Shown here piece after piece: positions 49,851 to 62,959 of a DNA stretch of 64,000 bases. The position numbers and the translations under genes were made by a program. Within the stretch, counting starts at the first letter, position 1, and the number at the start of each line of letters is the position of its first letter. Source of the DNA: Musa acuminata AAA Group (taxonomy: Eukaryota; Streptophyta; Magnoliopsida; Zingiberales; Musaceae); NCBI RefSeq assembly GCF_036884655.1, contig NC_088335.1, positions 45,884,501 through 45,948,500 on the forward strand, given 5' to 3'. Under the pieces are notes generated by a model. It was not told the origin of the DNA, did not search any database, and was given only the letters and a program-made list of their open reading frames with translations.

Positions 49851-52800
49851 TAATATGAATAGGATAATAGAAATAAATAACTGTAATTATATAAATAAAA
49901 TATTAATTATAATATCTACTCAAACATATATCACCATATCTTTTATGACTTAATTAAAAATCCAATAATAATAATAAATTCTTTTAAACACTTAAGATTA
50001 TTAGTCTCAAGTGAATGGATTAATAATTAATATAGTGAAACTTAAATTTTTAATTGATATTAATTATTTCTATAAAAAAAATTTAATTATCAAGTACTTT
50101 ATATTATAAGACATAAAACTACTAGCGTACTTACTATTCTTAGAGAAGAAAATTACCATAATATATCACAAAGTATGTTCGGTGATTTGATAATTAAGTC
50201 TAACTACACCAAGTTTGAGATAAAATTTTACAGTCATAAAGCTCGGACTCAAAGAATACCACAAAATCAACTTTTATTATTAAAAATATAATAATATATT
50301 ATTTAATATTTTTTATAAATTATCCCTTCAATTAATAAATATAAAACATAAAGTAGATTTTTTATTATAAAAATAATTTATAGAATCAACGTATGAGAAT
50401 ACTATCATTTCAAATTGATCTATTTATATATATGAGAGTATATAATACTTCATCCCTTTTAGATATCTTATTTCTTTCTTTGTAACTTTTTTTATATGAT
50501 GTAACTCAAAATCGTGAGTAACTAATGTCATGATGATTTTAATGAGTTTTTTTTTTAAACTAGAGAAAATATCTTATTATGATCGATGTATTTTTTATAA
50601 ATAAAACTATTGACCATAAAGCTGACTATTATATTATTTGATATTATCTTTTAAGTCTTTATATAATAGACATTTTTTTTATTATTGGGTAATTTGTATT
50701 GAGATATTAAGAGATAAATCTTAAGGATTACTAGAACTATCAAAAAAAAAATATTAATTGAGTCTAATTAATATATAATATTATTCAATAAATGATAAAA
50801 ATTAAAAAATTTAATCAAAATTTAAAAAAAAAATAACTTTGAAAAGAATCAAATAAAAAATTATTCATTTTATATGCATAATTAAAAGTTTGTTACATGC
50901 TCCTTTTGAAAATAATAAAAGATTCTTTTGACTCCTATGTCATAATATGATTTTTGTAGATATACTACGTAATAAAAAAAAATGATAAGTCTCCTTTCCC
51001 TTTGAGATATTATCAAAACTGTCGATTGTCACTATTCTACAAGATCATTAATGATAACATCAAAAAGTTCATCAATTTATATTATTATTCACCCTCATAT
51101 CAATTCTTTTAGTGATTAGAAACAATAATCCTTCAAAATTGATAAATGAGTATCAACTTGTATCTCCTTAATATCAAGATTAAATTTTAAGATTTTTACT
51201 CTCATTAATTCGCTATTTTATAGAAATCTTATATTAACAAATTTAACTTTTCTCGTACTATGATTATGATAATAAAATCTATAACCCTTTGAATTTTTTA
51301 GATAAATAATAAAATATCTAAAAATAGCTCTTAAATCTAATTTCTTTTTATGTGAATTGAAGACCCTTGTTTTTTCATGATAATTCTAAATATGTAAATG
51401 TCTCAAATTCGGTTTCCTACCAATTTATAACTCAAAGGAAATTGATAGAATTGACTTACTTTTATTGTTAACCACTCTTTGAGTAGTACCTAAAATATTA
51501 TGAGTCTTTTTTACTTTAATCTTAATTCTTCCTATACATATATATTAGTCAGCTCATCTAAGTTTCACTTATCTTTAATTTTATTATAGTAAATTTTAAA
51601 TAAGTTAAACTAAAAAAAATATAATTATGAATAAATTATACAAAAAAGAACTTAACTATATTCATGCTCAATATTCTTGAGCTTATAGCTTTGTCAATTA
51701 TATTGAAGATATAATTTTAAATTCCTCAAATATTGTCATACTGAATTTTATTTAGTTCTTCATTAATATGTCAGTCAATAACTTATTAATAAATTTAAAT
51801 TGATCTTTAAAATATTTTAGTATGCTAGTTGTAGACTACCATGAAGTCTAAATATTATTAATAATTATCATAAAGTTTAATTATTTATTTTATCACATAA
51901 TTAGTTGTATACTGTCATACTAAATTTTAGACCTTTTTTCCATCATTTATCTTAATTATTTATTTTATGAAACTTTTAGTAGTTATGTTTATAATTCTTT
52001 AAATCTGTTTAATCAAAGTCTAACACACCCAAAGTAAATTGTATATGCTCAAGTTATTTATAATATTTTAATTTAAAAAATATAGGGATATTTATAAGAA
52101 TGCAATGAATGAATTATTACTATAATAAAATAGTTAGTAAATGTTGAACTATTGATATCATATCTATTTTATCTTTAGGTGAAATATTGACATATCTAGT
52201 ATTCACATAAACTTATTTATAGAAGATTGATATCATTTTTATGAAATAGTATTACTATTTTTACGTATATAACTCAAAACTATAACGATATTCAAAATAG
52301 TATCGATTATCACATAATTATTTAAGTAGATTCTCCTCTAGAATTATCTAAATATCCTAAGTATGTGTATCTTTGTGAATACTTAATATCATTTAAGACT
52401 AAGTCTTTAATATAATTTTATAAGTTATTGATCTAGGCCACTTTAGTAACTACAAGACCAATACAATAATATAAAATATAATTTAAAATATCATATAAAT
52501 AATAAAATATTTATTATAATTTACATCTCATAAGTCTATCATCTTAAGCCACTTTGCTAGTTGTCAATTAGAGAAAACTTAAGGATATGAGTTACAAATA
52601 ATATGCACTAAATTTTTTAATTTAATTTATGTCAAAATAGTTCAATAATAATAAAATATAATCATCATAATTATAAATTATTCATTAGTATAAAAAATCT
52701 TATATGATAACTATAATAATCTTGAAACATAAATCATCTCTTTATATGAAAAATAATTATTATTTCATAATTTCATGAATAACGAAACAAATATCCATGA

Positions 52801-53340
52801 AAAATAATTATATTTTTAATTATCACATGTAAATTTTTATTAATATGTCATATGAGAAAATTATAAAATAAAATCATAATTTATGATTTTTAAATTTTGT
52901 ATAGAACCCTAAATTAGACTAGTTAACCTTATTTAATTGGATAAGTCTAGAATTGAACTACCTAAATTAGGCTCATAAATTTGGGCTAATCATCCACCTA
53001 ATTAGGCTAAAAAATTGATGAAAATTTGACTTTCTCCTAATTAGATCAAAACTTAATTTATTGAATCTAAATACAATCAAATAGTCAAAATACAATCATG
53101 ATCAAGTTCAATCAAAATATTTGATTAAAATAAATCAAATTAGTTAATTTCGTAATTGAGGACACAAGTCAAAATTTTTTAATTTTTGAAAGGCAAAACT
53201 ATACTTTTTCATAAGATATATAATAGAAATATTTAATTTTTAAAGGGCATAATTGAAAAGTAAAATTTAAGGATACAGATTAAAAAATTTTTATTTCTAA
53301 GAGATAAAAATATCCCTTTAGAAAAACCTAATTCTCACAT
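49150..53340. mobile_element. Very AT-rich, apparently decayed repeat block
   Basis: About 4 kb is markedly AT-rich compared with both flanks, with almost no open frames above 60 codons. Phrases such as 'attctcccatttgacccattaattgg' (about 49479-49500) resemble plant LTR-retrotransposon junctions with C-to-T changes. This suggests an old, methylated, deaminated element. A TA microsatellite lies at 49806-49848. No terminal repeats or coding motifs were confirmed. Confidence 0.35.
49806..49848. repeat. TA microsatellite
   Basis: An uninterrupted TA dinucleotide run of about 43 bp in the AT-rich block. Confidence 0.9.
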
Positions 53341-55821
53341 GGCGTTCCACTATGCCCACGTACGGGTCTCGTCGATGGTGCACCGGTTGTTCGTTTGCAC
53401 GCTGCTCACGGTGGCATAGTTCTTCTCACACAATCGATTAGTGACCTTAGTGGTTGTCATGCCATGCTGCTATGTTCCTCACAAGTGGAACACTTCCATA
53501 GTGCGTCGTTGATCAAGCGTCATCGATAGATAATCTCTTAACAACTTATTATTTTATCCCTAAAAGATTATTTCTTTTCGTATGTGAGAACAAAAGGTCT
53601 AAAATAAATAATTATGATAATTCCTCTTCTACTTTCCCTATCTTTAAAAAAAAAAACTTTAATAGCTTACATAAGGAGGAAACTCATGCTCATTCCATTA
53701 ACATTGTCTCATGTCATGGCTGTTTTCACTTCAAGAAAAGAAGCCCACATCAGGAGAAACCTCATGTTCATTCCTTTGACATTGTGTCTCGCGTCATTGC
53801 TGCTTCATTGTGTACAAGACACAGCATGCACAAACCTTGGAACTTAATCTATGAACTGAAGTTGAATTTTCCATGTGTAGCCTCCAGATTCAAACACAAA
53901 ACTTTATGTTCTGATATTATATTGAAGTGTTGATGTTAACCCATCCAAAACTCATAGATGAAACATGTTCCATTATTCTTGAAAATACAAAGAACAATTC
54001 CTTTTCTTACTGTGAAGAACTTTGTGATTGGCGTTGAGAAGAAAGTCATCTGAACAATGAGAGCAAAACATGTATATGGTGTCAATTATTTTTAGTGGAG
54101 ATTGACACAGCATGATGGAGACTCTCTCTAATAAGTGTATGGCTATGAGGTTGAACTGACTGCCTAAGTATCATCATTAGACTCACCTATATATTATTGT
54201 GTTAGAAAATAAGAATTCCACATGAGATGGAAATATTATAGCCTTGTACACCAACATTTTCTTTTAGTGCAAAAAGACATCTAAATTTAATTCCTCATGA
54301 TAAACCTGTCTGTGTCACATGAATTGGTTCAATTAATTCCTCATCTAAATGAAAGATTGAAGAGGGCATTTTACACATGATGGAGGAAAATGGATGATGG
54401 CTTCCTTTTGACAAGTCCACATTTTATGAAACAAATACATGCTTACTTGTCCTCATGTTCTCATCATCAAAACCACACTCACTATCCAATCACATCTACC
54501 TTCACCAAACAAACAAACAAAAAAAAGGGAATCACAATTCCAAGTGATTTTAACATTGTGCTTATCACATTTGTTGTTGATGAATGATACCTCTTTTTCA
54601 TTAAAAAGATCAAACTATACAAATGGAAATATGAAATTTACTAATGTCTCCCACTAAAGAGAAAAACCAAATCAAATTTTCATCTGATTAATTTACTATA
54701 CTTCATATTAGCTAATCTACCTTAAGATTTCTTCAATATGACCACACACTGCCATATCAAATTCTTCTTCCATAATAAAAAAAAAAAACCCTTAATTTGT
54801 CCAAGAATATGACCCAATTATCCTTATAGTATAGCTTGGGAGATGCCCAAATTAAATTATATACTCTAATTAATCTTGTCATTGTATCTTCTACCTTCAT
54901 CATTCATTCAGATGAGAGGGAGATATAGGTTGATGCGACACAATGTGATAGGTGAAATATTGACCCCAACAACGGTTTATCGCAAAATATTTTTCTTATT
55001 AACTCGTTATAAAAGATTATCTAGGACACAATCCATCATAAGATAAGTGGTCGAGTCCACATCAGCCCTCGAGCGACCGATCAAATCTTCCATTTGATCA
55101 CCACGGACTTCTTACGTGAGTCAAATCGAGTCGAGTTAATCTAGGCATCATGAAAATCATAATGCTTCCCTAAAGTTGATTACAACCCATTAACCAAGTC
55201 TTATTCTTCGTGATGCAAATAGTTTTAAGTTCAACCAATTCTTGAAACAATTTGTTCTCCATCAGCACATTGCAAGCAAGTATATATAGTGGAGATGCCA
55301 TCAAGCATTTCAATGTCAGGTAAACCTTTACCACTGCTCAGTCTTACCAACAACCCATATTCTTTGTGGTTGAGACTCAAGCAACACATTATGCTCGAGC
55401 AAAATGGGGTGGTCATACATCAACATCTGAATGGTCTTAAAGAGAACAACTAGTGGTTTTTATAGTCTCAAGAAATCAATAGGCATAAATAAAGTTGTTT
55501 TCTTCAACTTGAGTCTTGAATTGTAGATTTCTTTAATGGCTTCGTGCAGTGGGGAATTTTCTTCCGTGGTTTGATCTTTGCGAGCGTGAAATCAGAAAAG
55601 TCCCCATAACACCCTTTCGATGTTTAATTTAATAAACTAATCAGAAAAGTGGAATATATTTCGATTCAAGTTTTGTTTCTTAGGCATGCTTATGAAACCC
55701 TTTTTATAGTGGGTTCCCTAAATCATTACCTTCAAATGATATATTGAGCATGGGATGTGGTACATTGATTTTAGACATAACTATCACTAAGGTGTCGGTC
55801 GTATTGTGCCAAGGTATCAAA

Positions 55822-55849
55822 CACGTGATGTCGAGCTATTTATCACGTG
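55822..55849. promoter_or_regulatory. Two perfect G-boxes upstream of the JAZ gene
   Basis: CACGTG occurs at 55822-55827 and 55844-55849, start-to-start 22 bp, about two helical turns apart. They lie about 0.78-0.80 kb upstream of the JAZ ATG. MYC2-type bHLH factors bind CACGTG and switch on JAZ genes in jasmonate feedback. Function at this distance is not shown. Confidence 0.4.
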
Positions 55850-56531
55850 ATATCAAGGTATCATACGCATAGCGCAGGGTGTTGAGTTGTTGAATGTAGC
55901 ACTGAGGTGTCAACCTTAATGTGTCGAATACATGAGCTTAACATGTTGGTAAGATGGTGTTGACCTGTCAATCACATTATTATACCCATAACAAATACAT
56001 AAACAAATTATATTCATTTATTATAAGATACATAATCAAATAATATTTTTAAGTTTTTTTTATAAAAGATAAATAATAAAAATAAAAATTCAATTGAAAG
56101 TGTTTCATCATCCAAAATCTTTTTAAACTCTACTTTGATCCAATAATCTATGCCGATCCACAATTTTTCCTATATCTACCTCATTGGAAAATATTTGGAT
56201 TTTAATTATTAATTTATAATCATCCCCAAATAGTTAGAAATATACAGCTGTACCTACTACGGGCCATCATATTTAATGACTATAAGTACCTAAAATATTT
56301 ATAATATACCTACCATCTTAATCATCATTAAATCACTTCCACTAATTAAATGATATAATTAAACTAATCGATATTAATACCTACATAATTTGGTCAAATT
56401 AAAGTCATGCGGTAGGCATATGGTGGGAAGGTTGGCGCAAATCGACGAAGGAAGCTTTACCGCACATGGCCCGCGTGCGCCTCCCCTCTCTTCTTCTTCC
56501 TCCCCGTCGTCTTCCTCCCGTGGAGAACGCG

Positions 56532-56537
56532 TATATG
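56532..56537 (+). promoter_or_regulatory. Weak TATA-like box of the JAZ gene
   Basis: TATATG within CGCGTATATGACACC, about 90 bases upstream of the JAZ start codon. Spacing is reasonable, the motif is only a partial match. A CACATG E-box (MYC-type) is at 56462-56467. Confidence 0.35.
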
Positions 56538-56623
56538 ACACCTGCCCTCCTTCGCTTCCTCCTCCCTTGTCATCGCCCTACACCCAAATAGCGCTTCGAG
56601 AAGGACTGCGGAGACAGAACACG

Positions 56624-57230
56624 ATGGGGTTCGGTTGCGATCCCGAGCTCCGGCTCTCGCTCGGCGGCCGGGACGACGACGAAGGCAGCAGCTCGAACGA
56701 GCAGTGCAAGTCTGCGAGGCTCGGCAGGTGCGTAGTATTGTGTTTGCGTCACGGAGAATTGGAAGCAAGAGTTGATGATTCATGTAGGTAGTGGTTGACG
56801 TCTTCTCAGGGTTGAGTCGATGCTGAGAAGCTCGACGCAGCACCAGCAGCAGGTGACGACGGTCTTCTGCAATGGCCGGGTCTACCTCTGCGACGCCACC
56901 GAGATCCAGGTTCCTCGTCGACCTGATCTTACTTCTCTCTCCTCCTTCTGGTTCATGCACGGCTACTGATCAATTCGATTCGCCCCGCAGGCAAGAGCGA
57001 TCATATCCATGGCCAGGAGGGAGATGGACGACACGATGACAAAGAAGAACCAGCAGCAGCCGACGGCGCCGCCACCTCCTCAGGCTGTGCCGCAGATCCT
57101 CAACCCCGGGCTGTCCATGAAGCGATCCCTGCAGCGGTTCCTGCAGAAGAGGAAGGCCAGAATCAGCGATGTCTCCCCTTACACTCAAAGACACAAGCTG
57201 TTCCTCCCGATCGAATCACAGCAGGCTTAA
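56624..57230 (+). CDS. TIFY5-like (JAZ): JAZ/TIFY5-type jasmonate repressor (JAZ8-like)
   Basis: Exons 56624-56727, 56810-56909 and 56991-57230. The borders are GT/AG and the phase closes at 444 nt (147 aa). An LxLxL EAR-like motif lies at residues 9-13 (LRLSL). A TIFY domain variant spans about 50-68, with TVFCNG in place of TIFYxG, then VYLCDATEIQARAIISMA. A Jas motif is at about 108-132 (PGLSMKRSLQRFLQKRKARI then SDVSPY). JAZ proteins bind MYC factors through Jas and repress jasmonate responses. The canonical LPIARR degron start is absent, as in JAZ7/JAZ8. Together with the EAR-like motif this predicts a repressor that recruits TOPLESS directly and resists COI1-dependent degradation. The small size and three-exon structure fit the TIFY5 subgroup. 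Exon 2 has a weak donor, GTTCCT. The ATG at 56624 directly precedes the conserved short N-terminus. Confidence 0.9.
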
Positions 57231-60200
57231 CTCCTGCAACTGTTCTTGAGACGCTTCAAGAAGAGAGGACCAAAGAGATGATTGTATTGTTCTCCCTTTC
57301 TGATTTCTTATTCCTTTTTCCTGATATGTTTGAGCTTGACATAGGCGTTGTTTTACGTATCAGGCTTTTGAAAGGTCTCTCCATCCATATTGTATTATGT
57401 TTGATCAATTCAAGTTTGCTGCAAATTAATGGGTATTGATAATAGCACGGGTGATTAATAACTTAGTTGGTGGTCATCGGTGCAATGGGCTCGTAAGAAA
57501 TCGTCTGTTATACATGGATATGTGTATCTTTAAGGTTTTATTTTTTCGAAGCATGTGAGCTCCAAAAAATATCTTTGAGGGTAAAGGAGACCCGAAAGAC
57601 TTACAAACCCTTGGTTCTCCTACTTCTCAACTAATATGACCTTATCAATGCTCGAGGGGAGCCAAGAACTCAAGAGTCCTCCTTCTAACGCTAAGCATTG
57701 AGTATGTCATTTATTTCTATAATGATTGAGGAGTAGGGGAACAAAGACTCATAAACCCCCCAAGTCTTCTTTACCCTCATAAACACCTTTTGGATCTCAT
57801 GTACTCTAAAAAGATAAAACCATGCGGGTATACTCATCTGTCCAAAAACAGTAATTCCTTACAAGCCCATCACACTAATAATTATCAACTAAATAACTTA
57901 TCAAATTGGTGCTAGAAGGAAGCTCTTGAGCCTATGGCTTTTCTTTGGGAGGGAGTACCACTTTGAAATGGCAAAATCGTACGAGTATACTTATTTGCAA
58001 AAAATAGATAATTCTTCGCGAGCCATCGACCGGTGACTAAGTGACTTCTAAAAAGAGATGGAGAGAAAACAAATTATTTTCCTATCAAAGAAGACTTGGC
58101 AGTTCATCAGCACTAAAAATTACCATGTTAAGATAGTATATCTATCTGGACCTAATAAGTCAATTCAAAATTTTTTCTAATGTGGAATTAAATCTGGGTA
58201 TTACATTCTTTCACATGATAGTAATTCTTGGAGAATACTTTCACATTATAGTAATTCTTGCATAATATTATAGAACAATCAATATTCATTGAAATTATTT
58301 GTTCTTTAAGAAGAAATCTTTCCAAACTTCAATTCCTTATCCTTCTAACTAAACTTATATTATCATAAACAATTCTTTTATTTGTTTAGTTTGACAAAGC
58401 AATTGTTTGGACTTCAAAGACATTTTTATTTAAAGAAATCAGCAACCTCATAAATGAGCCTATTCATTCGGTGCATTATTCAGCAAGAAGAAAAGTAGTA
58501 GAAGAAGAAGCTCTTCACAGTCAAACACAATGTAAAATCCTGAGTTTGATTCTTGGAGAACATATGCACCACATGTAAAATCTCAAAGGTCAAACCATGG
58601 ACACCACAACAAGATATTTTCCTCAAGGATTCAATGCTGTCCTTGTCACCTTTGCTGTTGAACATATGGAGATTGAAAATTGGCTGTCAAAGGTTTCTCA
58701 TATGTGATGTCCAAAGAAAAGAGCACCAGCATATTCTAGATGGAGTACTGTGAGATGTGGAGGAAGTAGCAAAGTCCTCATTTGGTTGCAAAGGTGGTGT
58801 GCTTAGTTAAGGCAGATATCAGGTGGACTAAATCATTTGCAGTGGGTTTGGCAAGTCATGCCAAATCTTTGTGTGGGATACAGTGGGCTACTAGCTAACA
58901 TCAAACTGGCATTACCACAGGCTAAGTTGACCAAGTTGTTGACTCAAAAGTTAATGGATTAGCTATATTTAGTCATGCAGCATGTCTTTGATCCCAATAT
59001 AAAGAACTTTTCTAGATATGTAGGTTTGAAACATCATTATCTAATCAATCTTTTCGAGCTAAAAAAGATGAGTATATTTAGTATACCCTAACTAGACTAA
59101 TGATTTAGATGTAAAAATTTATCATGAGATCAAACTTTAATAAGCAAGGCTAATTCTTCATCATCATCATACTAATGTTTAATATGACACTTTGTATAAT
59201 AATTATATAAGCAAACTATCATTGTTGCTCCATCGATAATTTTAAATATATGATCACATAAGTATAATTGTAAAATAATCATGAACACCGAGTTCAAGAT
59301 CAATCTATCGTTTGCAAAACCCTTGGATGACACGGATAGCATCAATTATTTTAGTTCTTGAAATCTCAACCTCGTACTAGTAGAGACATCACAAACAACA
59401 CAATGTCGATCCATCCATTGGACCTTACCATGACTAATTTTCATTACCGATAACATGAAACAAGTCTTGGAAGAAGAGTCAACATATAAATAAATGTCTT
59501 CCTTGTAGCTTACAAGTTAGTGATCCAATCTATTTTGCCATAAGGCCCATTTGAGGCCTATACAATGAAACTATAATTGGCACTTCTTTGGAAGCTTTTA
59601 AGAGAATAGAGAATGAAGACATCCGAGTTGATTAGTACATTATTACACTAGTAATATGTTAAAGATTTGAATCCACGTACATGTGGTATATACGTCGTCG
59701 CGAAACTTTCTTCTATTTTAGCATCCAACGATTATGAATCTAAAGATATATCAATATTTTTCCAACCAATTTCACAAAATTGGGTGTCCCATATTGAGAT
59801 TTTTTTTGGGTAAATCCAACATAAATTATTTTATGGCATTCATTTCAGAAAATCATAAACCATCCTTCTTATGACCATTATCATTTGCCTCAATTTATCT
59901 GTGAGAATTCAATGTTTAAATCTATATTGGGGACCCCAAATTACGACCGAATGGAATGGATCAAATTCAGATTTACATATATAAATAAGCTTGTGTGTTT
60001 GGTTTCGTAGATAATTTGACGAAATAAACATATGATCAGAAAGATAAGAAAATAACATTATATTTGGTGCTATGGCAATCATCCTCAGTCAGTCGATTCA
60101 TTCTACTCAATTTGAACTCTCAAATCCTCGTTAGATCTTTTTTCGATATGAGTAAATATGGACTTCAACAGTGAAAGGGTTTTAGTGAGCACACTTTTGG

Positions 60201-60677
60201 TGCAATACCCTCATAGAGATTGGACAATCAAGCTATTCTTGAGTACTAGAGAATTTTACCTTGGAAGAAGTCATCACATTGGGTCGATTAAAGCTTCTTA
60301 GGTGGATTCCTTCCTCCCTGACGAGTCATCATCCTTGGTCGGATTTCTTGTTCATGTCTCTACTCTCCAAAAAGGATTTTTACTAATTTAGAAAAAAAAA
60401 GTCAAACCCAATGAATATGTCAAATCACATTCACAATCAAGATCGCCATTTAACACTTTCAATTTTCTTTTCTAACCTTATTTAAGCTCGACATCCTCTT
60501 TTATCATTAATTCTCAACATAATATTTTTCTTACGTGATCAAACCTACCCACCATTGTTATCATTATAAGTTTCAATAAATATTTTTCACTTAGATATCT
60601 AATTCATATTTAAATGAATTGGGCTCAGTCAAATTTAAGGGCCTAATATAGGGTCACCAGATCTAATGTGATTTTAG
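57231..60677. other. Intergenic DNA downstream of the JAZ gene
   Basis: The JAZ 3' UTR is followed by AT-rich sequence. Around 57540-58060 there are transposon-like phrases with partial internal repetition ('acgagtatact', 'gcgggtatactcatctg'). A short direct repeat 'ttcacat.atagtaattcttg' occurs at about 58209 and 58241. No gene is supported. Confidence 0.5.
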
Positions 60678-61563
60678 GGGCTAATTATAAATTACCCCTA
60701 TAGTTAGTTACTTTTAGTATTTCTATTTCTATATTTTAAAAAGATATATTAGTATTTCTATAATTACAAAAGTGAAATATCTAGATCCCTTTACCCTAAC
60801 ATCATCGATTTTACCAACGAATATATAACAACAAAGGATAAAAAATAATTTTAATATTTCAATTGGTGGTGAAGGATGATGGTGTCACTATGGGCCACGA
60901 GTGACTATTATGGATAAGGAGAGCAACGTGAGAGTCACTCAACATCTGCATCAGTGCCTACATAGATGGAGAGCAATGTCGCTTTGCATCTACGTCGGCA
61001 TTGACACAGATAGTAATAGCCATCATGGCATTTATAGCAAAGATGATGATTGTCTTGCTGTTGACTCATTAGGCGGATCGCTCGATCTGAAGTTGGGGTT
61101 GCCGAAGCTTATGCTATTGCCCCCACTACTATATTAGTTTCGGCATGGGCATGAAAAAGAGGAGATAGGGGGCTCATCAGAGGAGGATTTTTATTCATCG
61201 CAGTTATCGACGACTATGAATGGAAGCTCTGGAAGGCTAATAAGCAAATAGTTGTCGAGCTCCCAGCAAACGTATCCAGTAGCGATAGAAAAATACAGGT
61301 CCCAAAATTTGACCTAGCGACCGAACGGCCTTCATCTTTCACCGTCACTCTCCTTATCCACAATAGCCACTGCGACCTCTAATAACGTTGTCGTCTACCA
61401 CTTAATATTATTTTTATCTTTTATTTTTATATTTTTATTGATAAAATTAATTACGTTATGATAAATGAATCTAGATATTTTACGTTCATAACTACAAGGA
61501 TGTCAATATAATTTTTAAAGTATTGGAACGGTAACTAACTATAAAAGATAATATATAATTAGC
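60678..61563. mobile_element. Diverged second copy of the GGGCTAATTATA MITE family
   Basis: The left end GGGCTAATTATA (60678-60689) and the following 200 bp align by eye with the element at 472-1030, including 'aaagtgaaa.atctag.tcc' and 'aataattttaatatttcaatt'. The right end is decayed to TATAATTAGC (61554-61563). It is longer than the first copy because of extra GC-richer interior sequence, which encodes no recognisable protein. Confidence 0.6.
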
Positions 61564-62908
61564 TAGATTTTAGGATACATTGATTCTTGAAACTCCAATT
61601 TGAAAAAATAAATTCGGTATATAAAATTTTATTATTGTTAAAAATAAGTTCAAATATTTTTTGTGCGATTCCTATCGAGTTACGTCTCCTCGAGCCGGTG
61701 ACATATAAAGCCACACCAATGTGTCATTATTGAGAAGTCCATCATCCACAAGCTAATGTATTTTATTGGGAGACAACACTGTAGCATCGACACGAAAGGG
61801 TGGGTGGGTGGGTGTATGGATGAGCTCCAACAAAAGCTGAAACCAAAAGAAATGCCACGAAGCTATTGCCATCATCGTGCTAAAGAGAAGATGGCTTTCC
61901 GACTAAATGAAGTCATGGAAAGGTGTCTCTGCCGACTAAGTCTTGCGTGGTTGCTTTAGATAGAGGCTTTGACGGCTAAACCAAAATACACGCACTCGCT
62001 CTCTTTCATGTTCATTGAAAGTTGTAATTATTCATACATAATTAGAAGTCGAAGCATTAGAAATGCTTTTACAACTTTACACATCAATACATGATATTAG
62101 TTTTCGCTATAAAAAACTTACTTTGGAGCTTAAATTTAGCCTAAATCTTATTATTATGATCCGACCTGATAGTCAATTAGTACACCTATAAACCCTTATA
62201 ACTCAATCTAAATCTTTATTTATTTTTGACGTAAAACTAATCTACGCGTTACAAAATCCTTCGAGTTGTATAAAAATTCTCATCATTTTATTTTGATTTT
62301 GAAGGGTGAGACATGAATTAATATATGCATGTATTTTTTTTCTAAAATATTAGAGTCTATTTGATCGGCTTAAATTAAATTTATACACTTTTGAATCAAA
62401 ATTTAGATAAATTCAGATATAAAAATAGGTATTTGAGTCGATTCGACTTCTCAAGTTTTTATTAATTTTGGGCATAAAGATAATCTTTTTTTTTTTTTAT
62501 ACCCGTTTATTAACGTACGAGATTAAAAGAGAATTAGATTCATATTCTTCTAAATTCAAACTTCTTAAATAATCAATCGGAGCGAATTCGAACTAAATTT
62601 ATGGGCATCGACTCATTACTATCTCCAAATCCATGTTGATAGTAAGAACACCTACTTTTATATAAGAATTTTTATTATTACTTGAATGATTAATCGATTA
62701 TTTATAGATTTTGACTCAGAATATATATTTTTTAGATTGACCGAATATTATATATCATACCATAATGTATTTCTTTTATTCAATTTATACTTATATCATT
62801 CTACTTTTGACATTATTTATGATCCGACCAAATAGGATAATTGATTAGGTTTATGAGACTAAATAAATTGGATGTCACATTATGGCCTCTAAATCTCCTC
62901 CACAGGAG
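61564..62908. other. Intergenic DNA upstream of the DUF4408/DUF761 gene
   Basis: AT-rich sequence with no supported gene. A short T run is at about 62488-62498. Confidence 0.5.
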
Positions 62909-62915
62909 TATAAAT
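62909..62915 (+). promoter_or_regulatory. TATA box of the DUF4408/DUF761 gene
   Basis: TATAAAT in the context GGAGTATAAATCC, 45-51 bases upstream of the ATG at 62960. It predicts transcription from about 62940, which places the more distal in-frame ATG at 62882 outside the mRNA. Confidence 0.6.
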
Positions 62916-62959
62916 CCTTCCTTCAAACCTCAGTCTCTTCTCACACTGCTGCTTCAGAG

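Larger units (their letters stand above)
53341..56623. other. Intergenic DNA with transposon-like patches, upstream of the JAZ gene
   Basis: A GC-richer patch at about 53338-53520 and another at about 55035-55150 ('gtcgagtccacatcagccctcgagcgacc') look like LTR fragments. Two G-boxes lie at 55822 and 55844. No supported coding region precedes the JAZ start. Confidence 0.45.

Noticed and set aside
55231..55416. Minus-strand 61-codon frame possibly from a retroelement
   Set aside because: No recognisable motif, and surrounding repeat-like texture alone does not support a call.
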